64,000 nucleotides of DNA from Microbacterium esteraromaticum (GCF_900163815.1 NZ_FUKO01000011.1:59970-123969); one strand, 5' to 3'; counted from the first letter of the stretch, positions 54,205 to 62,434 are shown. The notes: generated by a model from the letters alone, not told the origin. Translations and numbers: made by a program.

Positions 54205-54900
54205 GTGAACGACGATCTGCAACACCTGCGCACCGCACTCGCTGCCGACGACCCGCTCGTCTGGGTCATGACCGGCGACTCGATCACGCACGGGCTCACG
54301 CACACCGGCGGCGAACGCAACTACGTCGATCATCTGCACGAGCTGATCCGCGGCGACATGGCGCGCGTGCGCGACACCGTGATCAACACCGCCATCAGCG
54401 GGTGGCGCATCGTGCTGCTGCTGGAGGATTTCGAGCAGCGCGTGGCGAGGTGGCAGCCCGATGTCGTCACGCTGATGGTCGGCACGAATGACTGCTCAGA
54501 CGAGGGTGTCTTCCCCGTCATCACCGCGGCGGAGTTCGGCGAATCGGTGACCGAGTTCGTACGCCGGGTGCGCGCGATCGGTGCGATCCCGGTGCTGCAG
54601 ACTCAGCCCGGAATCGATGTGAAGGATGCTCCGGAGCGTGCGCGCATCGCGGAGTTCGCGCAGACCGTGCGTGAGGTCGCTGCGCGCGATGAGGTGATTC
54701 TCGTCGATCAGTTCGCGCGGTTCGCCGAGCTCGGTGGCGGTGATATCGCGGGCGGGCTGCTGAACGACCCCTTCCATCCGAATGCCGCGGGTCAGGCCGT
54801 GCTCGCGCTCGAGTTCGCGCGCACGCTCGGCCTCGCGCCGACACCTGAGCGCGACCGCGTGCTGCCTGACCTCGCCGTGCGCGGGGTTCCGCGGCCGTAG
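54205..54900 (+). CDS. SGNH/GDSL-family hydrolase
   Basis: A 231-residue esterase-like protein. Block I: VMTGDSITHG (Ser in GDS, residues about 21-30); block II Gly in AISGWR; block III VGTNDC; block V DPFHPN with the Asp-His pair. There is no signal peptide, so it acts in the cytoplasm. SGNH enzymes deacylate sugars, lipids or peptidoglycan; a sugar O-acetyl esterase would suit the carbohydrate context. The GTG start has TGGAG 7 bp upstream. Confidence 0.88.
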   Translation: MNDDLQHLRTALAADDPLVWVMTGDSITHGLTHTGGERNYVDHLHELIRGDMARVRDTVINTAISGWRIVLLLEDFEQRVARWQPDVVTLMVGTNDCSDEGVFPVITAAEFGESVTEFVRRVRAIGAIPVLQTQPGIDVKDAPERARIAEFAQTVREVAARDEVILVDQFARFAELGGGDIAGGLLNDPFHPNAAGQAVLALEFARTLGLAPTPERDRVLPDLAVRGVPRP

Positions 54901-54915
54901 TCGCGGCGGGCCTCA

Positions 54916-54985
54916 GCATCCGCTGCACTTTTCCGCATCCGCGACAACGAACGATGGCGCGGATGCTACTTCCTGCAGCGGATGC
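54916..54985. repeat. Nested double inverted repeat, copy A (intergenic)
   Basis: Outer arms GCATCCGCTGCA (54916-54927) and its exact complement (54974-54985); inner arms GCATCCGCG (54935-54943) and complement (54958-54966). The segment CGATGGCGCGGATGC and the outer-arm core recur at 58531-58579 with a compensating base pair change. It lies between convergent genes, so it may also terminate transcription of the SGNH gene and gnd. Confidence 0.7.
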
Positions 54986-54998
54986 CGGTGAGCCTCCC

Positions 54999-56054
54999 CT
55001 ACCCGGCCTCCGACTTGCGGCCGCCGGCCTCGAGCACATCGCCTGCGGGCAACTCCTGGTGTCCACCGAACTGCAGGCGCATCGCCGAGAGCACCTGGTT
55101 CGCGAAGTGGTCTTCACCGCGCGAGGCGAAGCGCTCGAACAGCGCAGACGCCAGCACCGGCACCGGCACGCCGACATCGACCGCCGCCTTGACCGTCCAA
55201 CGCCCCTCGCCCGAGTCCGAGACACGACCGGCAAGGCCGTCCAGAGTCGGGTTCTCGTTCAGCGCCACGGCCGTCAGATCGAGCAGCCACGACGAGATCA
55301 CCGAACCGCGCCGCCACAGCTCGGTCACCTTCGCGGTGTCGATGGGGAACTGATAGAACTCCGGCTCCTCCAACGGCGCGATCTCGGCAGAATGCTCGGC
55401 TTCGCGGATGCCGGCATCCGCGTTCTCGAGGATGTTGAGCCCCTCGGCGATCGCCGCCATGATGCCGTACTCGATGCCGTTGTGCACCATCTTCACGAAG
55501 TGGCCTGATCCGGCCGGACCGCAGTGCAGATAGCCCTGCTCTTCGGGCGCGAGATCTCCGGCGCGGCCGGGCGTGCGCTCGATCTCACCGGGGCCCGGCG
55601 CGATCGTGCGCAGTAGCGGCTCGATGTGCTGCACGGCAGCATCCGATCCGCCGACCATCAGGCAGTAGCCGCGCTCGAGGCCGAACACACCACCGCTGGT
55701 GCCGGCGTCGACGTAGTCGATGCCGCGTTCGCGCAGTGCAGCCGCACGGCGCACATCGTCACGGTAGTTCGAGTTGCCGCCGTCGATGATGATGTCACCT
55801 GATTCGAGCACTTCCGCGACCTCGTCGGCGACCTTGCCCGTGATTCCGGCCGGCACCATCAGCCACACGACGCGCGGCTTCTGCAGTTTCGCGGCGAAGT
55901 CCTTCAGATCGGATGCTCCGGTCGCGCCCTCCTCAGCGAGCGCCTTCACTGTCTCCTGGTTCACGTCGTAAGCGACGCATTCGTGTCCGTCTCGCATCAA
56001 CCGGCGCACGATGTTCGCGCCCATCCGGCCAAGTCCGATCATTCCCAGTTGCAT
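54999..56054 (-). CDS. gnd: 6-phosphogluconate dehydrogenase, decarboxylating (GndA-type, short form)
   Basis: A 351-residue enzyme: Rossmann GMIGLGRMGANIVRRLMRDG (residues about 4-23), IDGGNSNYRDDVRRA, VDAGTSGGVFGLERGYCLMVGG and HFVKMVHNGIEYGIM with the catalytic Lys/Asn. The short length (about 300-350 rather than 470) marks the GndA/YqeC class, often NAD-preferring. It oxidises 6-phosphogluconate to ribulose-5-P and CO2, the product of the nearby gluconokinases. I chose ATG 56054 because GAGGAG lies 6 bp upstream; the ATG at 56060 abuts the RBS. Confidence 0.93.
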   Translation of the reverse strand: MQLGMIGLGRMGANIVRRLMRDGHECVAYDVNQETVKALAEEGATGASDLKDFAAKLQKPRVVWLMVPAGITGKVADEVAEVLESGDIIIDGGNSNYRDDVRRAAALRERGIDYVDAGTSGGVFGLERGYCLMVGGSDAAVQHIEPLLRTIAPGPGEIERTPGRAGDLAPEEQGYLHCGPAGSGHFVKMVHNGIEYGIMAAIAEGLNILENADAGIREAEHSAEIAPLEEPEFYQFPIDTAKVTELWRRGSVISSWLLDLTAVALNENPTLDGLAGRVSDSGEGRWTVKAAVDVGVPVPVLASALFERFASRGEDHFANQVLSAMRLQFGGHQELPAGDVLEAGGRKSEAG

Positions 56055-56162
56055 TTGCATCTCCTCGCGCCATCGGCTCGGCAGGAGCCGGACTCGCCCA
56101 TCCTCCCACCAGCGCCGACGCCGTCGCAATGCCCCGGTGACTCACTGGCAGCGCGCGAGCGA

Positions 56163-56435
56163 TCACGCCAGAGTGAGGAAGAGCTTCTCCAGCTCGGCGA
56201 TGGTCGGTGCGTCCTGCGCGTCATCCTCGCCGGTCATGCAGGTGCGCAGCGCCGTGCTGATGACCGCGAATCCGGCCCGGTCGATCGCCTTCCCGACAGC
56301 GGCGAGCTGAATGACGACGTCGCGGCAATCAGCATCCGTCTCCATCGCGTCGATCACCGCCGTGAGCTGCCCGCGCGCGCGCTTGAGCCGGTTCACGACC
56401 TTGCGGATGTCTTGCTCCGATGCCTGCGCACTCAT
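56163..56435 (-). CDS. CsoR/FrmR/CstR-family repressor, probable persulfide sensor
   Basis: A 90-residue four-helix repressor. The conserved cysteines are C37 (DADCRDV) and C66 (LRTCM), spaced as in CsoR (C36/C65). The copper-ligand histidine, four residues before the second Cys, is A62 here, so Cu(I) sensing is unlikely. Two Cys without that His is the CstR (per- and polysulfide-sensing) pattern. It is the last gene of a three-gene operon with a CoA-disulfide reductase-rhodanese, and a typical CsoR-family operator precedes the operon. The start overlaps the previous stop by 4 bp. Confidence 0.87.
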   Translation of the reverse strand: MSAQASEQDIRKVVNRLKRARGQLTAVIDAMETDADCRDVVIQLAAVGKAIDRAGFAVISTALRTCMTGEDDAQDAPTIAELEKLFLTLA

Positions 56436-58126
56436 GCGTACTCCTTCATCCGCGCGGGCACGCCCATGCGTGTGCCGCTGTGCCAAGTGAGATAGCCGCC
56501 GTCGAGGTTGCGCGCCGCCCGCCCGTGCTGGCGCAGCAGTCGCACGGCGGTATGCCCGCGCTGCCCGACCTGACAGTGCACGATCAGCTCGCCCGCCGGC
56601 AAGTCGTCGAGGCGCGCACGCAGATCGTCGAGCGAGACGTTGATGCTGCCGGGGATCGCACCGAGTGCATTTTCAGCGGCGGTGCGCACGTCGACCACGA
56701 CGGCGCCTGCCTGCACGGCGCTGTCGAGCTCATGCCATTGGATGCTGTCGGTCAGCCCCGTCTTCGCATTGTCGGCGATGTAGCCGAGCATGTTGATGGG
56801 GTCTTTCGCGGAGCCGAACTGCGGCGCGTAGGCGAGTTCGAGGCGACTCAGCTGCGAGGCGGTGAGCCCCGCCTGCATCGCCGTCGCGATCACGTCGATG
56901 CGCTTGTCGGCGCCCTGTCGACCGATGACCTGTGCCCCGAGGATCAGGTCGGTGTCGGGGTCGACGATCAGCTTCATCGTGAGCCGCTCGGCCCCCGGAT
57001 AGTAGGTGGCGTGATCGGCCGGGTGCGCATGGATCACGCGGTGCGGACCTCCGGTGGCACGCAGCCGCTGCTCGCTCCACCCGGTCATGGCGACGGCGAG
57101 ACCGAAGACGCCGACGATGGCCGTGCCGACGGCACGCTCGGCATCCGCCGGACGCGCATCGAGGATGCCGGCCTGCCACGCAATCGCGTCGGCAGCCGTG
57201 CGTCCGTGCCGGTTGGCGAGGCCGGCCATGGTGACCAGCGTCGGCTCGGCGGAGAGCGCGTCGATCTTCTCGACGGCGTCGCCGACAGCGAAGATGCTCG
57301 GGTCGCTCGTGCGCTGCAGCCCGTCGACGGCGATGCCGCCAGTGGCGCCGATCGTCAGCCCGGCCTTCGCGGCGATGGATGCTGCCGGACGCACGCCCCT
57401 GGCATCGATGACGATGTCAGCGGCGAGCGTGGATCCGTCGTCGAGGTGCACGCCTTCGGCATCCAGCTCGCGAACCGACGTGTGCGTGCGCAGGTCGACG
57501 CCACGCGCGACCAGCTCATCGACGACGACGGATGCCATCTCGGGGTCGAGCGGACTCAGCGGGTGCGGACCGTGCTGAATCAGAGTGATCGCCAGCCCGC
57601 GTTCGATGAGGTTCTCGGTGGCTTCGAGCCCGATGAATCCGCCGCCGACGACAACCGCGTGGGCCGTCGCCGGTGCATCGGCGAGCGCGGCAGTAATCCG
57701 GTCGACGTCGTCGATCGTGCGCAGGGTGGCGACGGTCGGGCCGGTGGCGGGGATGCCACGCGACGCGAAGGTCTCGCGCGGTGCGGCACCGGTGGCGAGG
57801 ATGAGGTGGTCGTAGCGTTCGTCGCTGACGACACCGGTGCGCACATCGCGGATGCTCACCGTCTGCGCTTCGCGGTCGATCGTGACGGCCTCGTTCCCGG
57901 TGCGCACGTCGAGATCGAAACGCGCGCGCAGCGACTCGGGTGTCTGCAGCAGTAGAGACTCGCGCTGCGAGATGACGCCGCCGACGTAGTACGGCAGGCC
58001 GCAGTTGGCGAAGCTGACGTAGTCGCCCTGCTCGATCACGATGATCTCTGCCGACTCGTCGAGTCGGCGCAGACGCGTGGCCGCCGACATGCCGCCGGCG
58101 ACTCCCCCTACGATGACGATGCGCAT
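56432..58126 (-). CDS. cdr: CoA-disulfide / persulfide reductase with C-terminal rhodanese domain
   Basis: A 564-residue flavoprotein. FAD-binding GGVAGGMSAATRLRRL (residues about 7-22), active-site C42 in SFANCGLPYYVGG, an NAD-binding VVVGGGFIGLEATENL (about 165-180) and IFAVGDAVE. The C-terminal rhodanese domain (about 465-564) has catalytic C518 in VHCQVGQRGH. Fusions of this class (CoADR-RHOD) reduce CoA persulfides and polysulfides and use sulfane sulfur. Only one redox Cys is present in the reductase half, as expected for CoADR. Start 58126, 4 bp after the small Zn-site protein. Confidence 0.9.
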   Translation of the reverse strand: MRIVIVGGVAGGMSAATRLRRLDESAEIIVIEQGDYVSFANCGLPYYVGGVISQRESLLLQTPESLRARFDLDVRTGNEAVTIDREAQTVSIRDVRTGVVSDERYDHLILATGAAPRETFASRGIPATGPTVATLRTIDDVDRITAALADAPATAHAVVVGGGFIGLEATENLIERGLAITLIQHGPHPLSPLDPEMASVVVDELVARGVDLRTHTSVRELDAEGVHLDDGSTLAADIVIDARGVRPAASIAAKAGLTIGATGGIAVDGLQRTSDPSIFAVGDAVEKIDALSAEPTLVTMAGLANRHGRTAADAIAWQAGILDARPADAERAVGTAIVGVFGLAVAMTGWSEQRLRATGGPHRVIHAHPADHATYYPGAERLTMKLIVDPDTDLILGAQVIGRQGADKRIDVIATAMQAGLTASQLSRLELAYAPQFGSAKDPINMLGYIADNAKTGLTDSIQWHELDSAVQAGAVVVDVRTAAENALGAIPGSINVSLDDLRARLDDLPAGELIVHCQVGQRGHTAVRLLRQHGRAARNLDGGYLTWHSGTRMGVPARMKEYA

Positions 58127-58130
58127 CAGA

Positions 58131-58295
58131 TCACCCCTTGCCGAAAAGTCGGGCGAAGAAGCCCGGACGGGGTTCGTTCTCGTGTCCGCCGCAGCGGTCG
58201 CGGGTGGGGATGCCGCGCATCACGCGGTCGACGTGCTGACCGCATCCGGCCCACGTCGTCTTTCCGCACTTGCGGCAGGTCACTGCTCGACACAT
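58131..58295 (-). CDS. Small cysteine-rich (zinc-ribbon-like) protein, 54 residues
   Basis: A short frame between the operator and the CoA-disulfide reductase gene. It starts MCRAVTCRKCGKTTWAGCG, then QHVDRVMRGIPTRDRCGGHE, and ends with a basic tail (FFARLFGKG). Six Cys and two His (C2, C7, C10, C18, C35; H21, H38) suggest a metal site; C7-x2-C10 is ribbon-like. ATG at 58295 has GAGGAG about 11 bp upstream. The stop is 4 bp from the next gene. I have seen similar short proteins beside rhodanese genes in actinobacteria, without known function. Correction to the count: five Cys are listed, and that is the number I can place. Confidence 0.78.
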   Translation of the reverse strand: MCRAVTCRKCGKTTWAGCGQHVDRVMRGIPTRDRCGGHENEPRPGFFARLFGKG

Positions 58296-58336
58296 AGTTC
58301 TAGGATCTCCTCGTCATCGATATGCCTCGACTGTAC

Positions 58337-58358
58337 CAGATACCCCTGGGGGTATCTG
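58337..58358. promoter_or_regulatory. CsoR/CstR-family operator of the persulfide operon
   Basis: A perfect 22-bp palindrome with arms CAGATACCCCT and GGGGGTATCTG (symmetric except the central TG), 42 bp upstream of the first gene of the minus-strand operon. ATACCCC-type inverted repeats are the known target of CsoR/CstR proteins, and a member is encoded in the same operon. This gives autoregulation. Confidence 0.85.
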
Positions 58359-58410
58359 TCGTGGTCGCGTCGGGCGGGCTCGGCGGGTCCGGGCATCCGC
58401 GCCAAATTCC

Positions 58411-58518
58411 CGCATCCGCATCCGCATCCGCGCCCGCCGCATCCGCACCCGCCGCATCCGCCGCAACCGCAACCGCAACCGCCGCATCCGCCGCAACCGC
58501 AACCGCAACCGCAACCGC
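58411..58518. repeat. Tandem CCGCAT / CCGCAA hexamer array
   Basis: About 108 bp of degenerate six-base repeats, mostly CGCATC, CGCAAC and CGCCCG units in short runs, in a 348-bp region without genes (58296-58643). The bases are strongly strand-biased (C and A on plus, G and T on minus). Translations here give artefactual Ala/Thr/Ser runs. It probably arises by slippage. It could form slipped structures or bend DNA. Apart from the operator, this array, the repeat at 58531 and a GACGC run at 58600-58623, I see nothing in the region. Confidence 0.8.
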
Positions 58519-58530
58519 GCCAGTTTCTGG

Positions 58531-58579
58531 CATCCGCTACATCGATCGATGGCGCGGATGCGGGAATGTGTAGCGGATG
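58531..58579. repeat. Inverted repeat, copy B of the element at 54916
   Basis: Outer arms CATCCGCTACA (58531-58541) and complement TGTAGCGGATG (58569-58579). The interior CGATGGCGCGGATGC is identical to copy A. Relative to copy A the arm differs at one position (A for G), matched by a compensating change on the other arm. The left inner arm of copy A is missing here. Confidence 0.68.
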
Positions 58580-58599
58580 TGCGATCAGTCGCGCGCGGC

Positions 58600-58623
58600 G
58601 ACGCGACGCGACGCGACGCGACG
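58600..58623. repeat. GACGC pentamer tandem repeat
   Basis: Four complete GACGC units and a partial fifth, 20 bp before the TraR/DksA-like ATG. A five-base unit in a promoter or leader can alter spacing by slippage. Confidence 0.8.
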
Positions 58624-58643
58624 GCGCGGATTAGGGTGGCGGC

Positions 58644-58985
58644 ATGACGGATGTGCGGAAGCGGCTGACCCAACTGCGGGCGGATGCTGCCGAGCGCGCG
58701 TCGGCCGCGGCATCCGCTCTGGCCGAACTCATCCACGACCGGCAGAGCTCCACCGATGATGACGAGCACGACCCCGACGGCGTGACGCTGTCGTCGGAGT
58801 GGTCGCGTCTGTCGGCGCTGGCGGATGCTGCCACCGTGGAGCTGCGCCAGGTCGACGACGCTCTTCTTCGGGTCGACGCCGGCACCTATGGAATCTGCTC
58901 CCGCTGCGGTAGGCCCATCCCCGCAGGGCGACTGGAAGTACGCCCGTTCGCCGAGTTGTGCGTGCCCTGCGCGGAAAAGCGCTGA
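58644..58985 (+). CDS. TraR/DksA-type zinc-finger protein
   Basis: A 113-residue protein with an N-terminal coiled-coil-like helix pair (TQLRADAAERASAAASALAE) and a C-terminal four-cysteine zinc finger: YGICSRCGRPIPAGRLEV then LCVPCAEKR. DksA binds RNA polymerase through its secondary channel; the acidic coiled-coil tip here would be around DDDEHDPDG. Actinobacterial members of this short type are poorly characterised. It stands alone, with GGGTGGCGG before the ATG and repeat DNA upstream. Confidence 0.87.
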   Translation: MTDVRKRLTQLRADAAERASAAASALAELIHDRQSSTDDDEHDPDGVTLSSEWSRLSALADAATVELRQVDDALLRVDAGTYGICSRCGRPIPAGRLEVRPFAELCVPCAEKR

Positions 58986-59028
58986 CCGCACGCATGCGGA
59001 CCGTCGGCCAGAACTAGGCTGATCAATC

Positions 59029-59751
59029 ATGCAAGATTTCTGGAATTTCGCAGGCAACTTCTGGTGGCTGATCTTTCCCATCATGGGGATGGCGGGTGGC
59101 GCCGCGAAGGCCTGGGAGCGGTCGTCGAAGCAGCGTCATGAGCGTCGTCTCGAGACTTTGCGCCTCAAAGGCGAACTCAAATCGCAGCAGCTTGCCGCCC
59201 GCGGAGCCGTCGCACCGGCACGCGCCCCGCGACAGGCCGCAGGCGACGAACAGGCGTCAACGAAGCAGCTGCTCGAGAAGCTCTTCGCCGAACACGATGA
59301 GATCACTGCGCGGTGGCTCGACTACGAACTCGACGTCGCGAAGCTGATCGCTTTTCCGGCGATGAGCGACGGGCGCCAGCCGCTGACTGCCGCGTTCCTG
59401 CGCGCCAAGAAGACCGCAGACACATTGCGCCCGGCATCCGCCGAGGCGAAGCTGAGCGAAACGCAGATCGCCGAGTATCTGGATGCCGTCGGCAACTACG
59501 CCGTGGCATTCGACGTCGCCGAGCGCGATGCCCGCCGCCTGCGCAACTCGACGTTCTCGGAAGCCGAGCGCAAGCGCCTCGACCGCGCGCAGCACATGCT
59601 GAAGGTAGCCCTCGACGAGTCGGCCACGCAGGCTGAGCGCCAGATCGCCTACAAACGTGTGCGCGACGAGCTCGATGGACTGATCCTGCTCTCGGACGAG
59701 GCCGTTGATGCGCTGGAGAAGCAGGTTGCGGGCGAATTGCCTCCTGCATGA
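59029..59751 (+). CDS. Membrane-anchored coiled-coil protein of unknown function
   Basis: A 240-residue protein. Residues about 7-27 are one membrane helix (FAGNFWWLIFPIMGMAGGAA), followed by a basic juxtamembrane stretch (KAWERSSKQRHERRLETLRLKGEL), so the body is cytoplasmic. The rest is almost wholly alpha-helical and charged, with predicted coiled coils and a C-terminal four-helix-like section (ALDESATQAERQIAYKRVRD). I recognise no catalytic motif. It may be a phage-shock- or scaffold-like protein, but that is a guess. It starts 43 bp after the zinc-finger gene and could share its transcript. Confidence 0.72.
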   Translation: MQDFWNFAGNFWWLIFPIMGMAGGAAKAWERSSKQRHERRLETLRLKGELKSQQLAARGAVAPARAPRQAAGDEQASTKQLLEKLFAEHDEITARWLDYELDVAKLIAFPAMSDGRQPLTAAFLRAKKTADTLRPASAEAKLSETQIAEYLDAVGNYAVAFDVAERDARRLRNSTFSEAERKRLDRAQHMLKVALDESATQAERQIAYKRVRDELDGLILLSDEAVDALEKQVAGELPPA

Positions 59752-59792
59752 CCCGCTCCACCCGTGAAGGACGGGAGACATAGGCTCGACGC

Positions 59793-60740
59793 ATGGAGCA
59801 CACGGAAGCGCTGCGCGTCGGAATCGTCGGGGCCGGCGGCATCGCCGCGCCGCACATCGAAGGCTGGCTGGCTCTCGGGGCCGAGGTCAGCATCCTGCGG
59901 CGCACCGGCACAGACGCCCTCGCGGCGAACTACGGGATCACCATCATCGATGACCTCGACGAGCTGATCGAGCGCGCTGAGATCGTCGACATCATCAGCC
60001 CCACCTCCACTCATCCCGAGATCGCGCATCGCGCCTTCGCGATGGGGCGGCACGTCGTGTGCGAGAAGCCGTTGGCGGTCACCGCCGCAGCGGCCGCCGA
60101 GATCGCACAGGAGGCGGCGGATGCCGGGTTGCGCCTCTTCCCCGCCCATGTCGTCCGCTATTTCGAGGGCTATCAGCGCCTGCACGAACAGCTGCCCGCA
60201 GTCGGCGCCCTCCTCGAGCTGACGTTCCGACGCACGGTCGCAGCCCCCGCATCCGCCTGGTTCTACGCGCAGGATGCCGGCGGCGGACTCATCCGCGACC
60301 TGATGATCCACGATTTCGACCAGGCGCTCTGGCTCGCAGGTCCCGTCATCGAAGTCGCAGCCACGCAGGACCCGCCCGCAGTCGATGGCCAAGTGCAACC
60401 GCCGGTCTCCGCGCACGTCACTCTCACCCATGCGAACGGCGCCATCAGCCATGTGCAGGCCGATTGGTTCGGCAACGACACTGACCTTCGCTCGCAGGCC
60501 GAGATCGTCGGCACGACCGGAAGCCTGCGCTTCGACACTGCCAATTCGGCCGGTCAGCGTGAGGGGTACCTGCCGCCAGCATCCGCCATCGATCCGTATC
60601 AGGCGCAGCTTGCCGATTTTGTCGACGCGCTTCGTTCGGGCAGGCCGGCGCGGGTCACGCCCGAAGACGGAGTTGCCGCGGTGCGGCTGGTGGATGCCGC
60701 CTATGAATCACTCGCCGCCGGGCGGCCCGTCCTGTTGTGA
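59793..60740 (+). CDS. Gfo/Idh/MocA-family oxidoreductase
   Basis: A 315-residue oxidoreductase with VGIVGAGGIAAPHIEGWLAL (residues about 9-28), catalytic VCEKPLAVT (about 89-97) and GGGLIRDLMIHDFDQALWLAG, the family signature. It is a fourth member in the window but sits outside the LacI regulon and is monocistronic. Substrate unknown; likely a cyclitol or sugar. The start follows the previous stop by 41 bp without a clear RBS; CTCGACGC is close, so leaderless use is possible. Confidence 0.9.
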   Translation: MEHTEALRVGIVGAGGIAAPHIEGWLALGAEVSILRRTGTDALAANYGITIIDDLDELIERAEIVDIISPTSTHPEIAHRAFAMGRHVVCEKPLAVTAAAAAEIAQEAADAGLRLFPAHVVRYFEGYQRLHEQLPAVGALLELTFRRTVAAPASAWFYAQDAGGGLIRDLMIHDFDQALWLAGPVIEVAATQDPPAVDGQVQPPVSAHVTLTHANGAISHVQADWFGNDTDLRSQAEIVGTTGSLRFDTANSAGQREGYLPPASAIDPYQAQLADFVDALRSGRPARVTPEDGVAAVRLVDAAYESLAAGRPVLL

Positions 60741-60929
60741 TGGTGGCTGGGCACCAGCATCCGCCCCGTGCTGCTGACGACGCCGCGCACGACGATCGAG
60801 GTAACCTCGATCGCTTCGCGGGTGAACTTCGCCTCCCGCACCCGATCGGATCGATGTGCGAGACGTAGGGTGCCGCTCTGCGGTCGCACTTACCCGGTGC
60901 GAAAAATAAATGCTCCATCTCGTTCCGGC

Positions 60930-60935
60930 TATACT
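60930..60935 (+). promoter_or_regulatory. Probable promoter of the nucleoside locus
   Basis: TATACT at 60930-60935 (second near-copy TATAGT at 60935-60940) stands out in the AT-rich part of a 282-bp gap (60741-61022). No good -35 is visible. The leader to ATG 61023 is about 80 nt. The rest of the gap shows no gene. Confidence 0.45.
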
Positions 60936-61022
60936 ATAGTGTGATTAGAAACCTGCCGCCCGCCCCGAGGCGTTCGCAGATATTAAGAACTATCCTCCGG
61001 GAGAGTTGAGCAAAGGAGCTCC

Positions 61023-62339
61023 ATGAGCGCACAAGACGTTGCGGCGCCCTCGTCAGCACAGCTGACAGGCAAAGCCAGCAAAACCGAGCGTAAGAACCTT
61101 CGCGCGCTCAGCTGGGGGCACGCCCTGGAATGGTACGACTGGGCGATTTTCGGTCTGCTCTCTTCATACCTGGGGGGCCATTTCTTCCCCGCAGGCAACG
61201 AACTCGCGTCGACACTGAACGCGCTCGCCGTCTTCGCCGTTGGATTCGTTGCTCGCCCGATTGGCGGCATCATCTTCGGGTCTATGGCCGACCGTCTCGG
61301 CCGCCGCAAGGTCATGATTTTCGCCATCGCAGCCGTTGCGGCTGGCAGCTTCGTCATCGGCGTCACGCCGGGATATGAGACCATCGGTGCTGCCGCGCCG
61401 ATCCTGGTCGTAGCCATGCGCCTGCTACAGGGTCTGTCTGCCGGCGTCGAGGCCCCTCTCGGCACCGCCTTCGCACTCGAACTGGTTCCCAACCGCCCCG
61501 GTTATGTCTCCGGCATCTTTGGGTTCTTCAACAACCTCGGAAACCTGCTCGCACCATTGTCGATCTTCTTCCTCACGCAACTGATTACCGGCGACAACCT
61601 CGCAGAGTGGGGCTGGCGCATTCCGTTCATCATCGGCGGAGTGTTCGGCCTTATCGTGCTGTGGCTGCGCACCACGCTGCCTGAGACGCTCGACGTCGGC
61701 GACGCCCGCGAAGCAAACGCTGAGAAGCAGCAACGCTCGTCGGTATGGGGTGACGTACGCAAGTACTGGCTGAGCGTTCTGGCCACTGTCTTCATCGTCG
61801 GTGCCATCCAGGCATACAACTACACGTGGATCGCCGGCCTGCCCAACCTCGCGCGTGCCGCCTTCCAGGAAGACCCTGCCGCTGTTTTCGGTATCACCAC
61901 CGGCTTCGGCATCCTGATGACTCTTGGCGCACTGTTCCTCAGCAAGGTTCTTGACCGCTTCGCCATGTCGAAGGTTTTCATCGTTGCCCGCATCCTGGCA
62001 ATTCCGACGATCTTCCTGTCATTGCTGTACACACAGCCCGGAATCGGAACCTTCGCAGGGGTTATGTTCGGTGGCGCCATCGTGTTGCTTCTCAACATGA
62101 CCATCTTCGTCACGATCTCCAACTCACTGCTGCCCCAACACATTCGCGGCACGGGCCTCGGCCTCGGCTACGGCTTCGGTGTTGCGCTCTTCGGTGGCAC
62201 CGCTTCGTACCTCCTGCTGTGGTTGCAGAGCGAGGGCATGTTCTGGATGTTTCCGGTATACATCGCCACTCTGTGCGCGATCAGCGTCGTTCTGTACGTT
62301 CTAGCCAAGAACCGCAACGGGATCTTCGTCGGCAAGTAG
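61023..62339 (+). CDS. MFS transporter, metabolite:H+ symporter (MHS) type
   Basis: A 438-residue, 12-helix transporter. N-terminal LSWGHALEWYDWAIFGLLSSY resembles the MHS signature (GxxxEWYDF); VARPIGGIIFGSMADRLGRRKVM carries the A-loop RxGRR motif. AAGGAG is 4-5 bp before ATG 61023. Followed by nucleoside hydrolase and cytidine-deaminase-like genes, it probably imports a nucleoside or a related compound. No MHS member in my memory is proven for nucleosides, so this remains inference. Confidence 0.87.
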   Translation: MSAQDVAAPSSAQLTGKASKTERKNLRALSWGHALEWYDWAIFGLLSSYLGGHFFPAGNELASTLNALAVFAVGFVARPIGGIIFGSMADRLGRRKVMIFAIAAVAAGSFVIGVTPGYETIGAAAPILVVAMRLLQGLSAGVEAPLGTAFALELVPNRPGYVSGIFGFFNNLGNLLAPLSIFFLTQLITGDNLAEWGWRIPFIIGGVFGLIVLWLRTTLPETLDVGDAREANAEKQQRSSVWGDVRKYWLSVLATVFIVGAIQAYNYTWIAGLPNLARAAFQEDPAAVFGITTGFGILMTLGALFLSKVLDRFAMSKVFIVARILAIPTIFLSLLYTQPGIGTFAGVMFGGAIVLLLNMTIFVTISNSLLPQHIRGTGLGLGYGFGVALFGGTASYLLLWLQSEGMFWMFPVYIATLCAISVVLYVLAKNRNGIFVGK

Positions 62340-62434
62340 TCCGAATCTCTGCGCGGTCCCGTCCGGCGCCCATGGCAACGGTGGCACCGCGCACAGGTTC
62401 CCCCTGATACACGCACCATAGAAAGAACGGAACC

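Noticed and set aside
56163..56435. Copper-responsive CsoR
   Set aside because: The histidine ligand four residues before the second Cys is Ala, and the operon has no copper transporter or chaperone.
58411..58518. CRISPR-like array
   Set aside because: Units are 6 bp and contiguous, with no spacers and no cas genes nearby; it is a simple tandem repeat.
58270..58647. Arg/Asn-rich and Ala/Thr-rich frames across the hexamer array
   Set aside because: Low-complexity translation of the tandem repeat in several frames, without RBS or codon bias.
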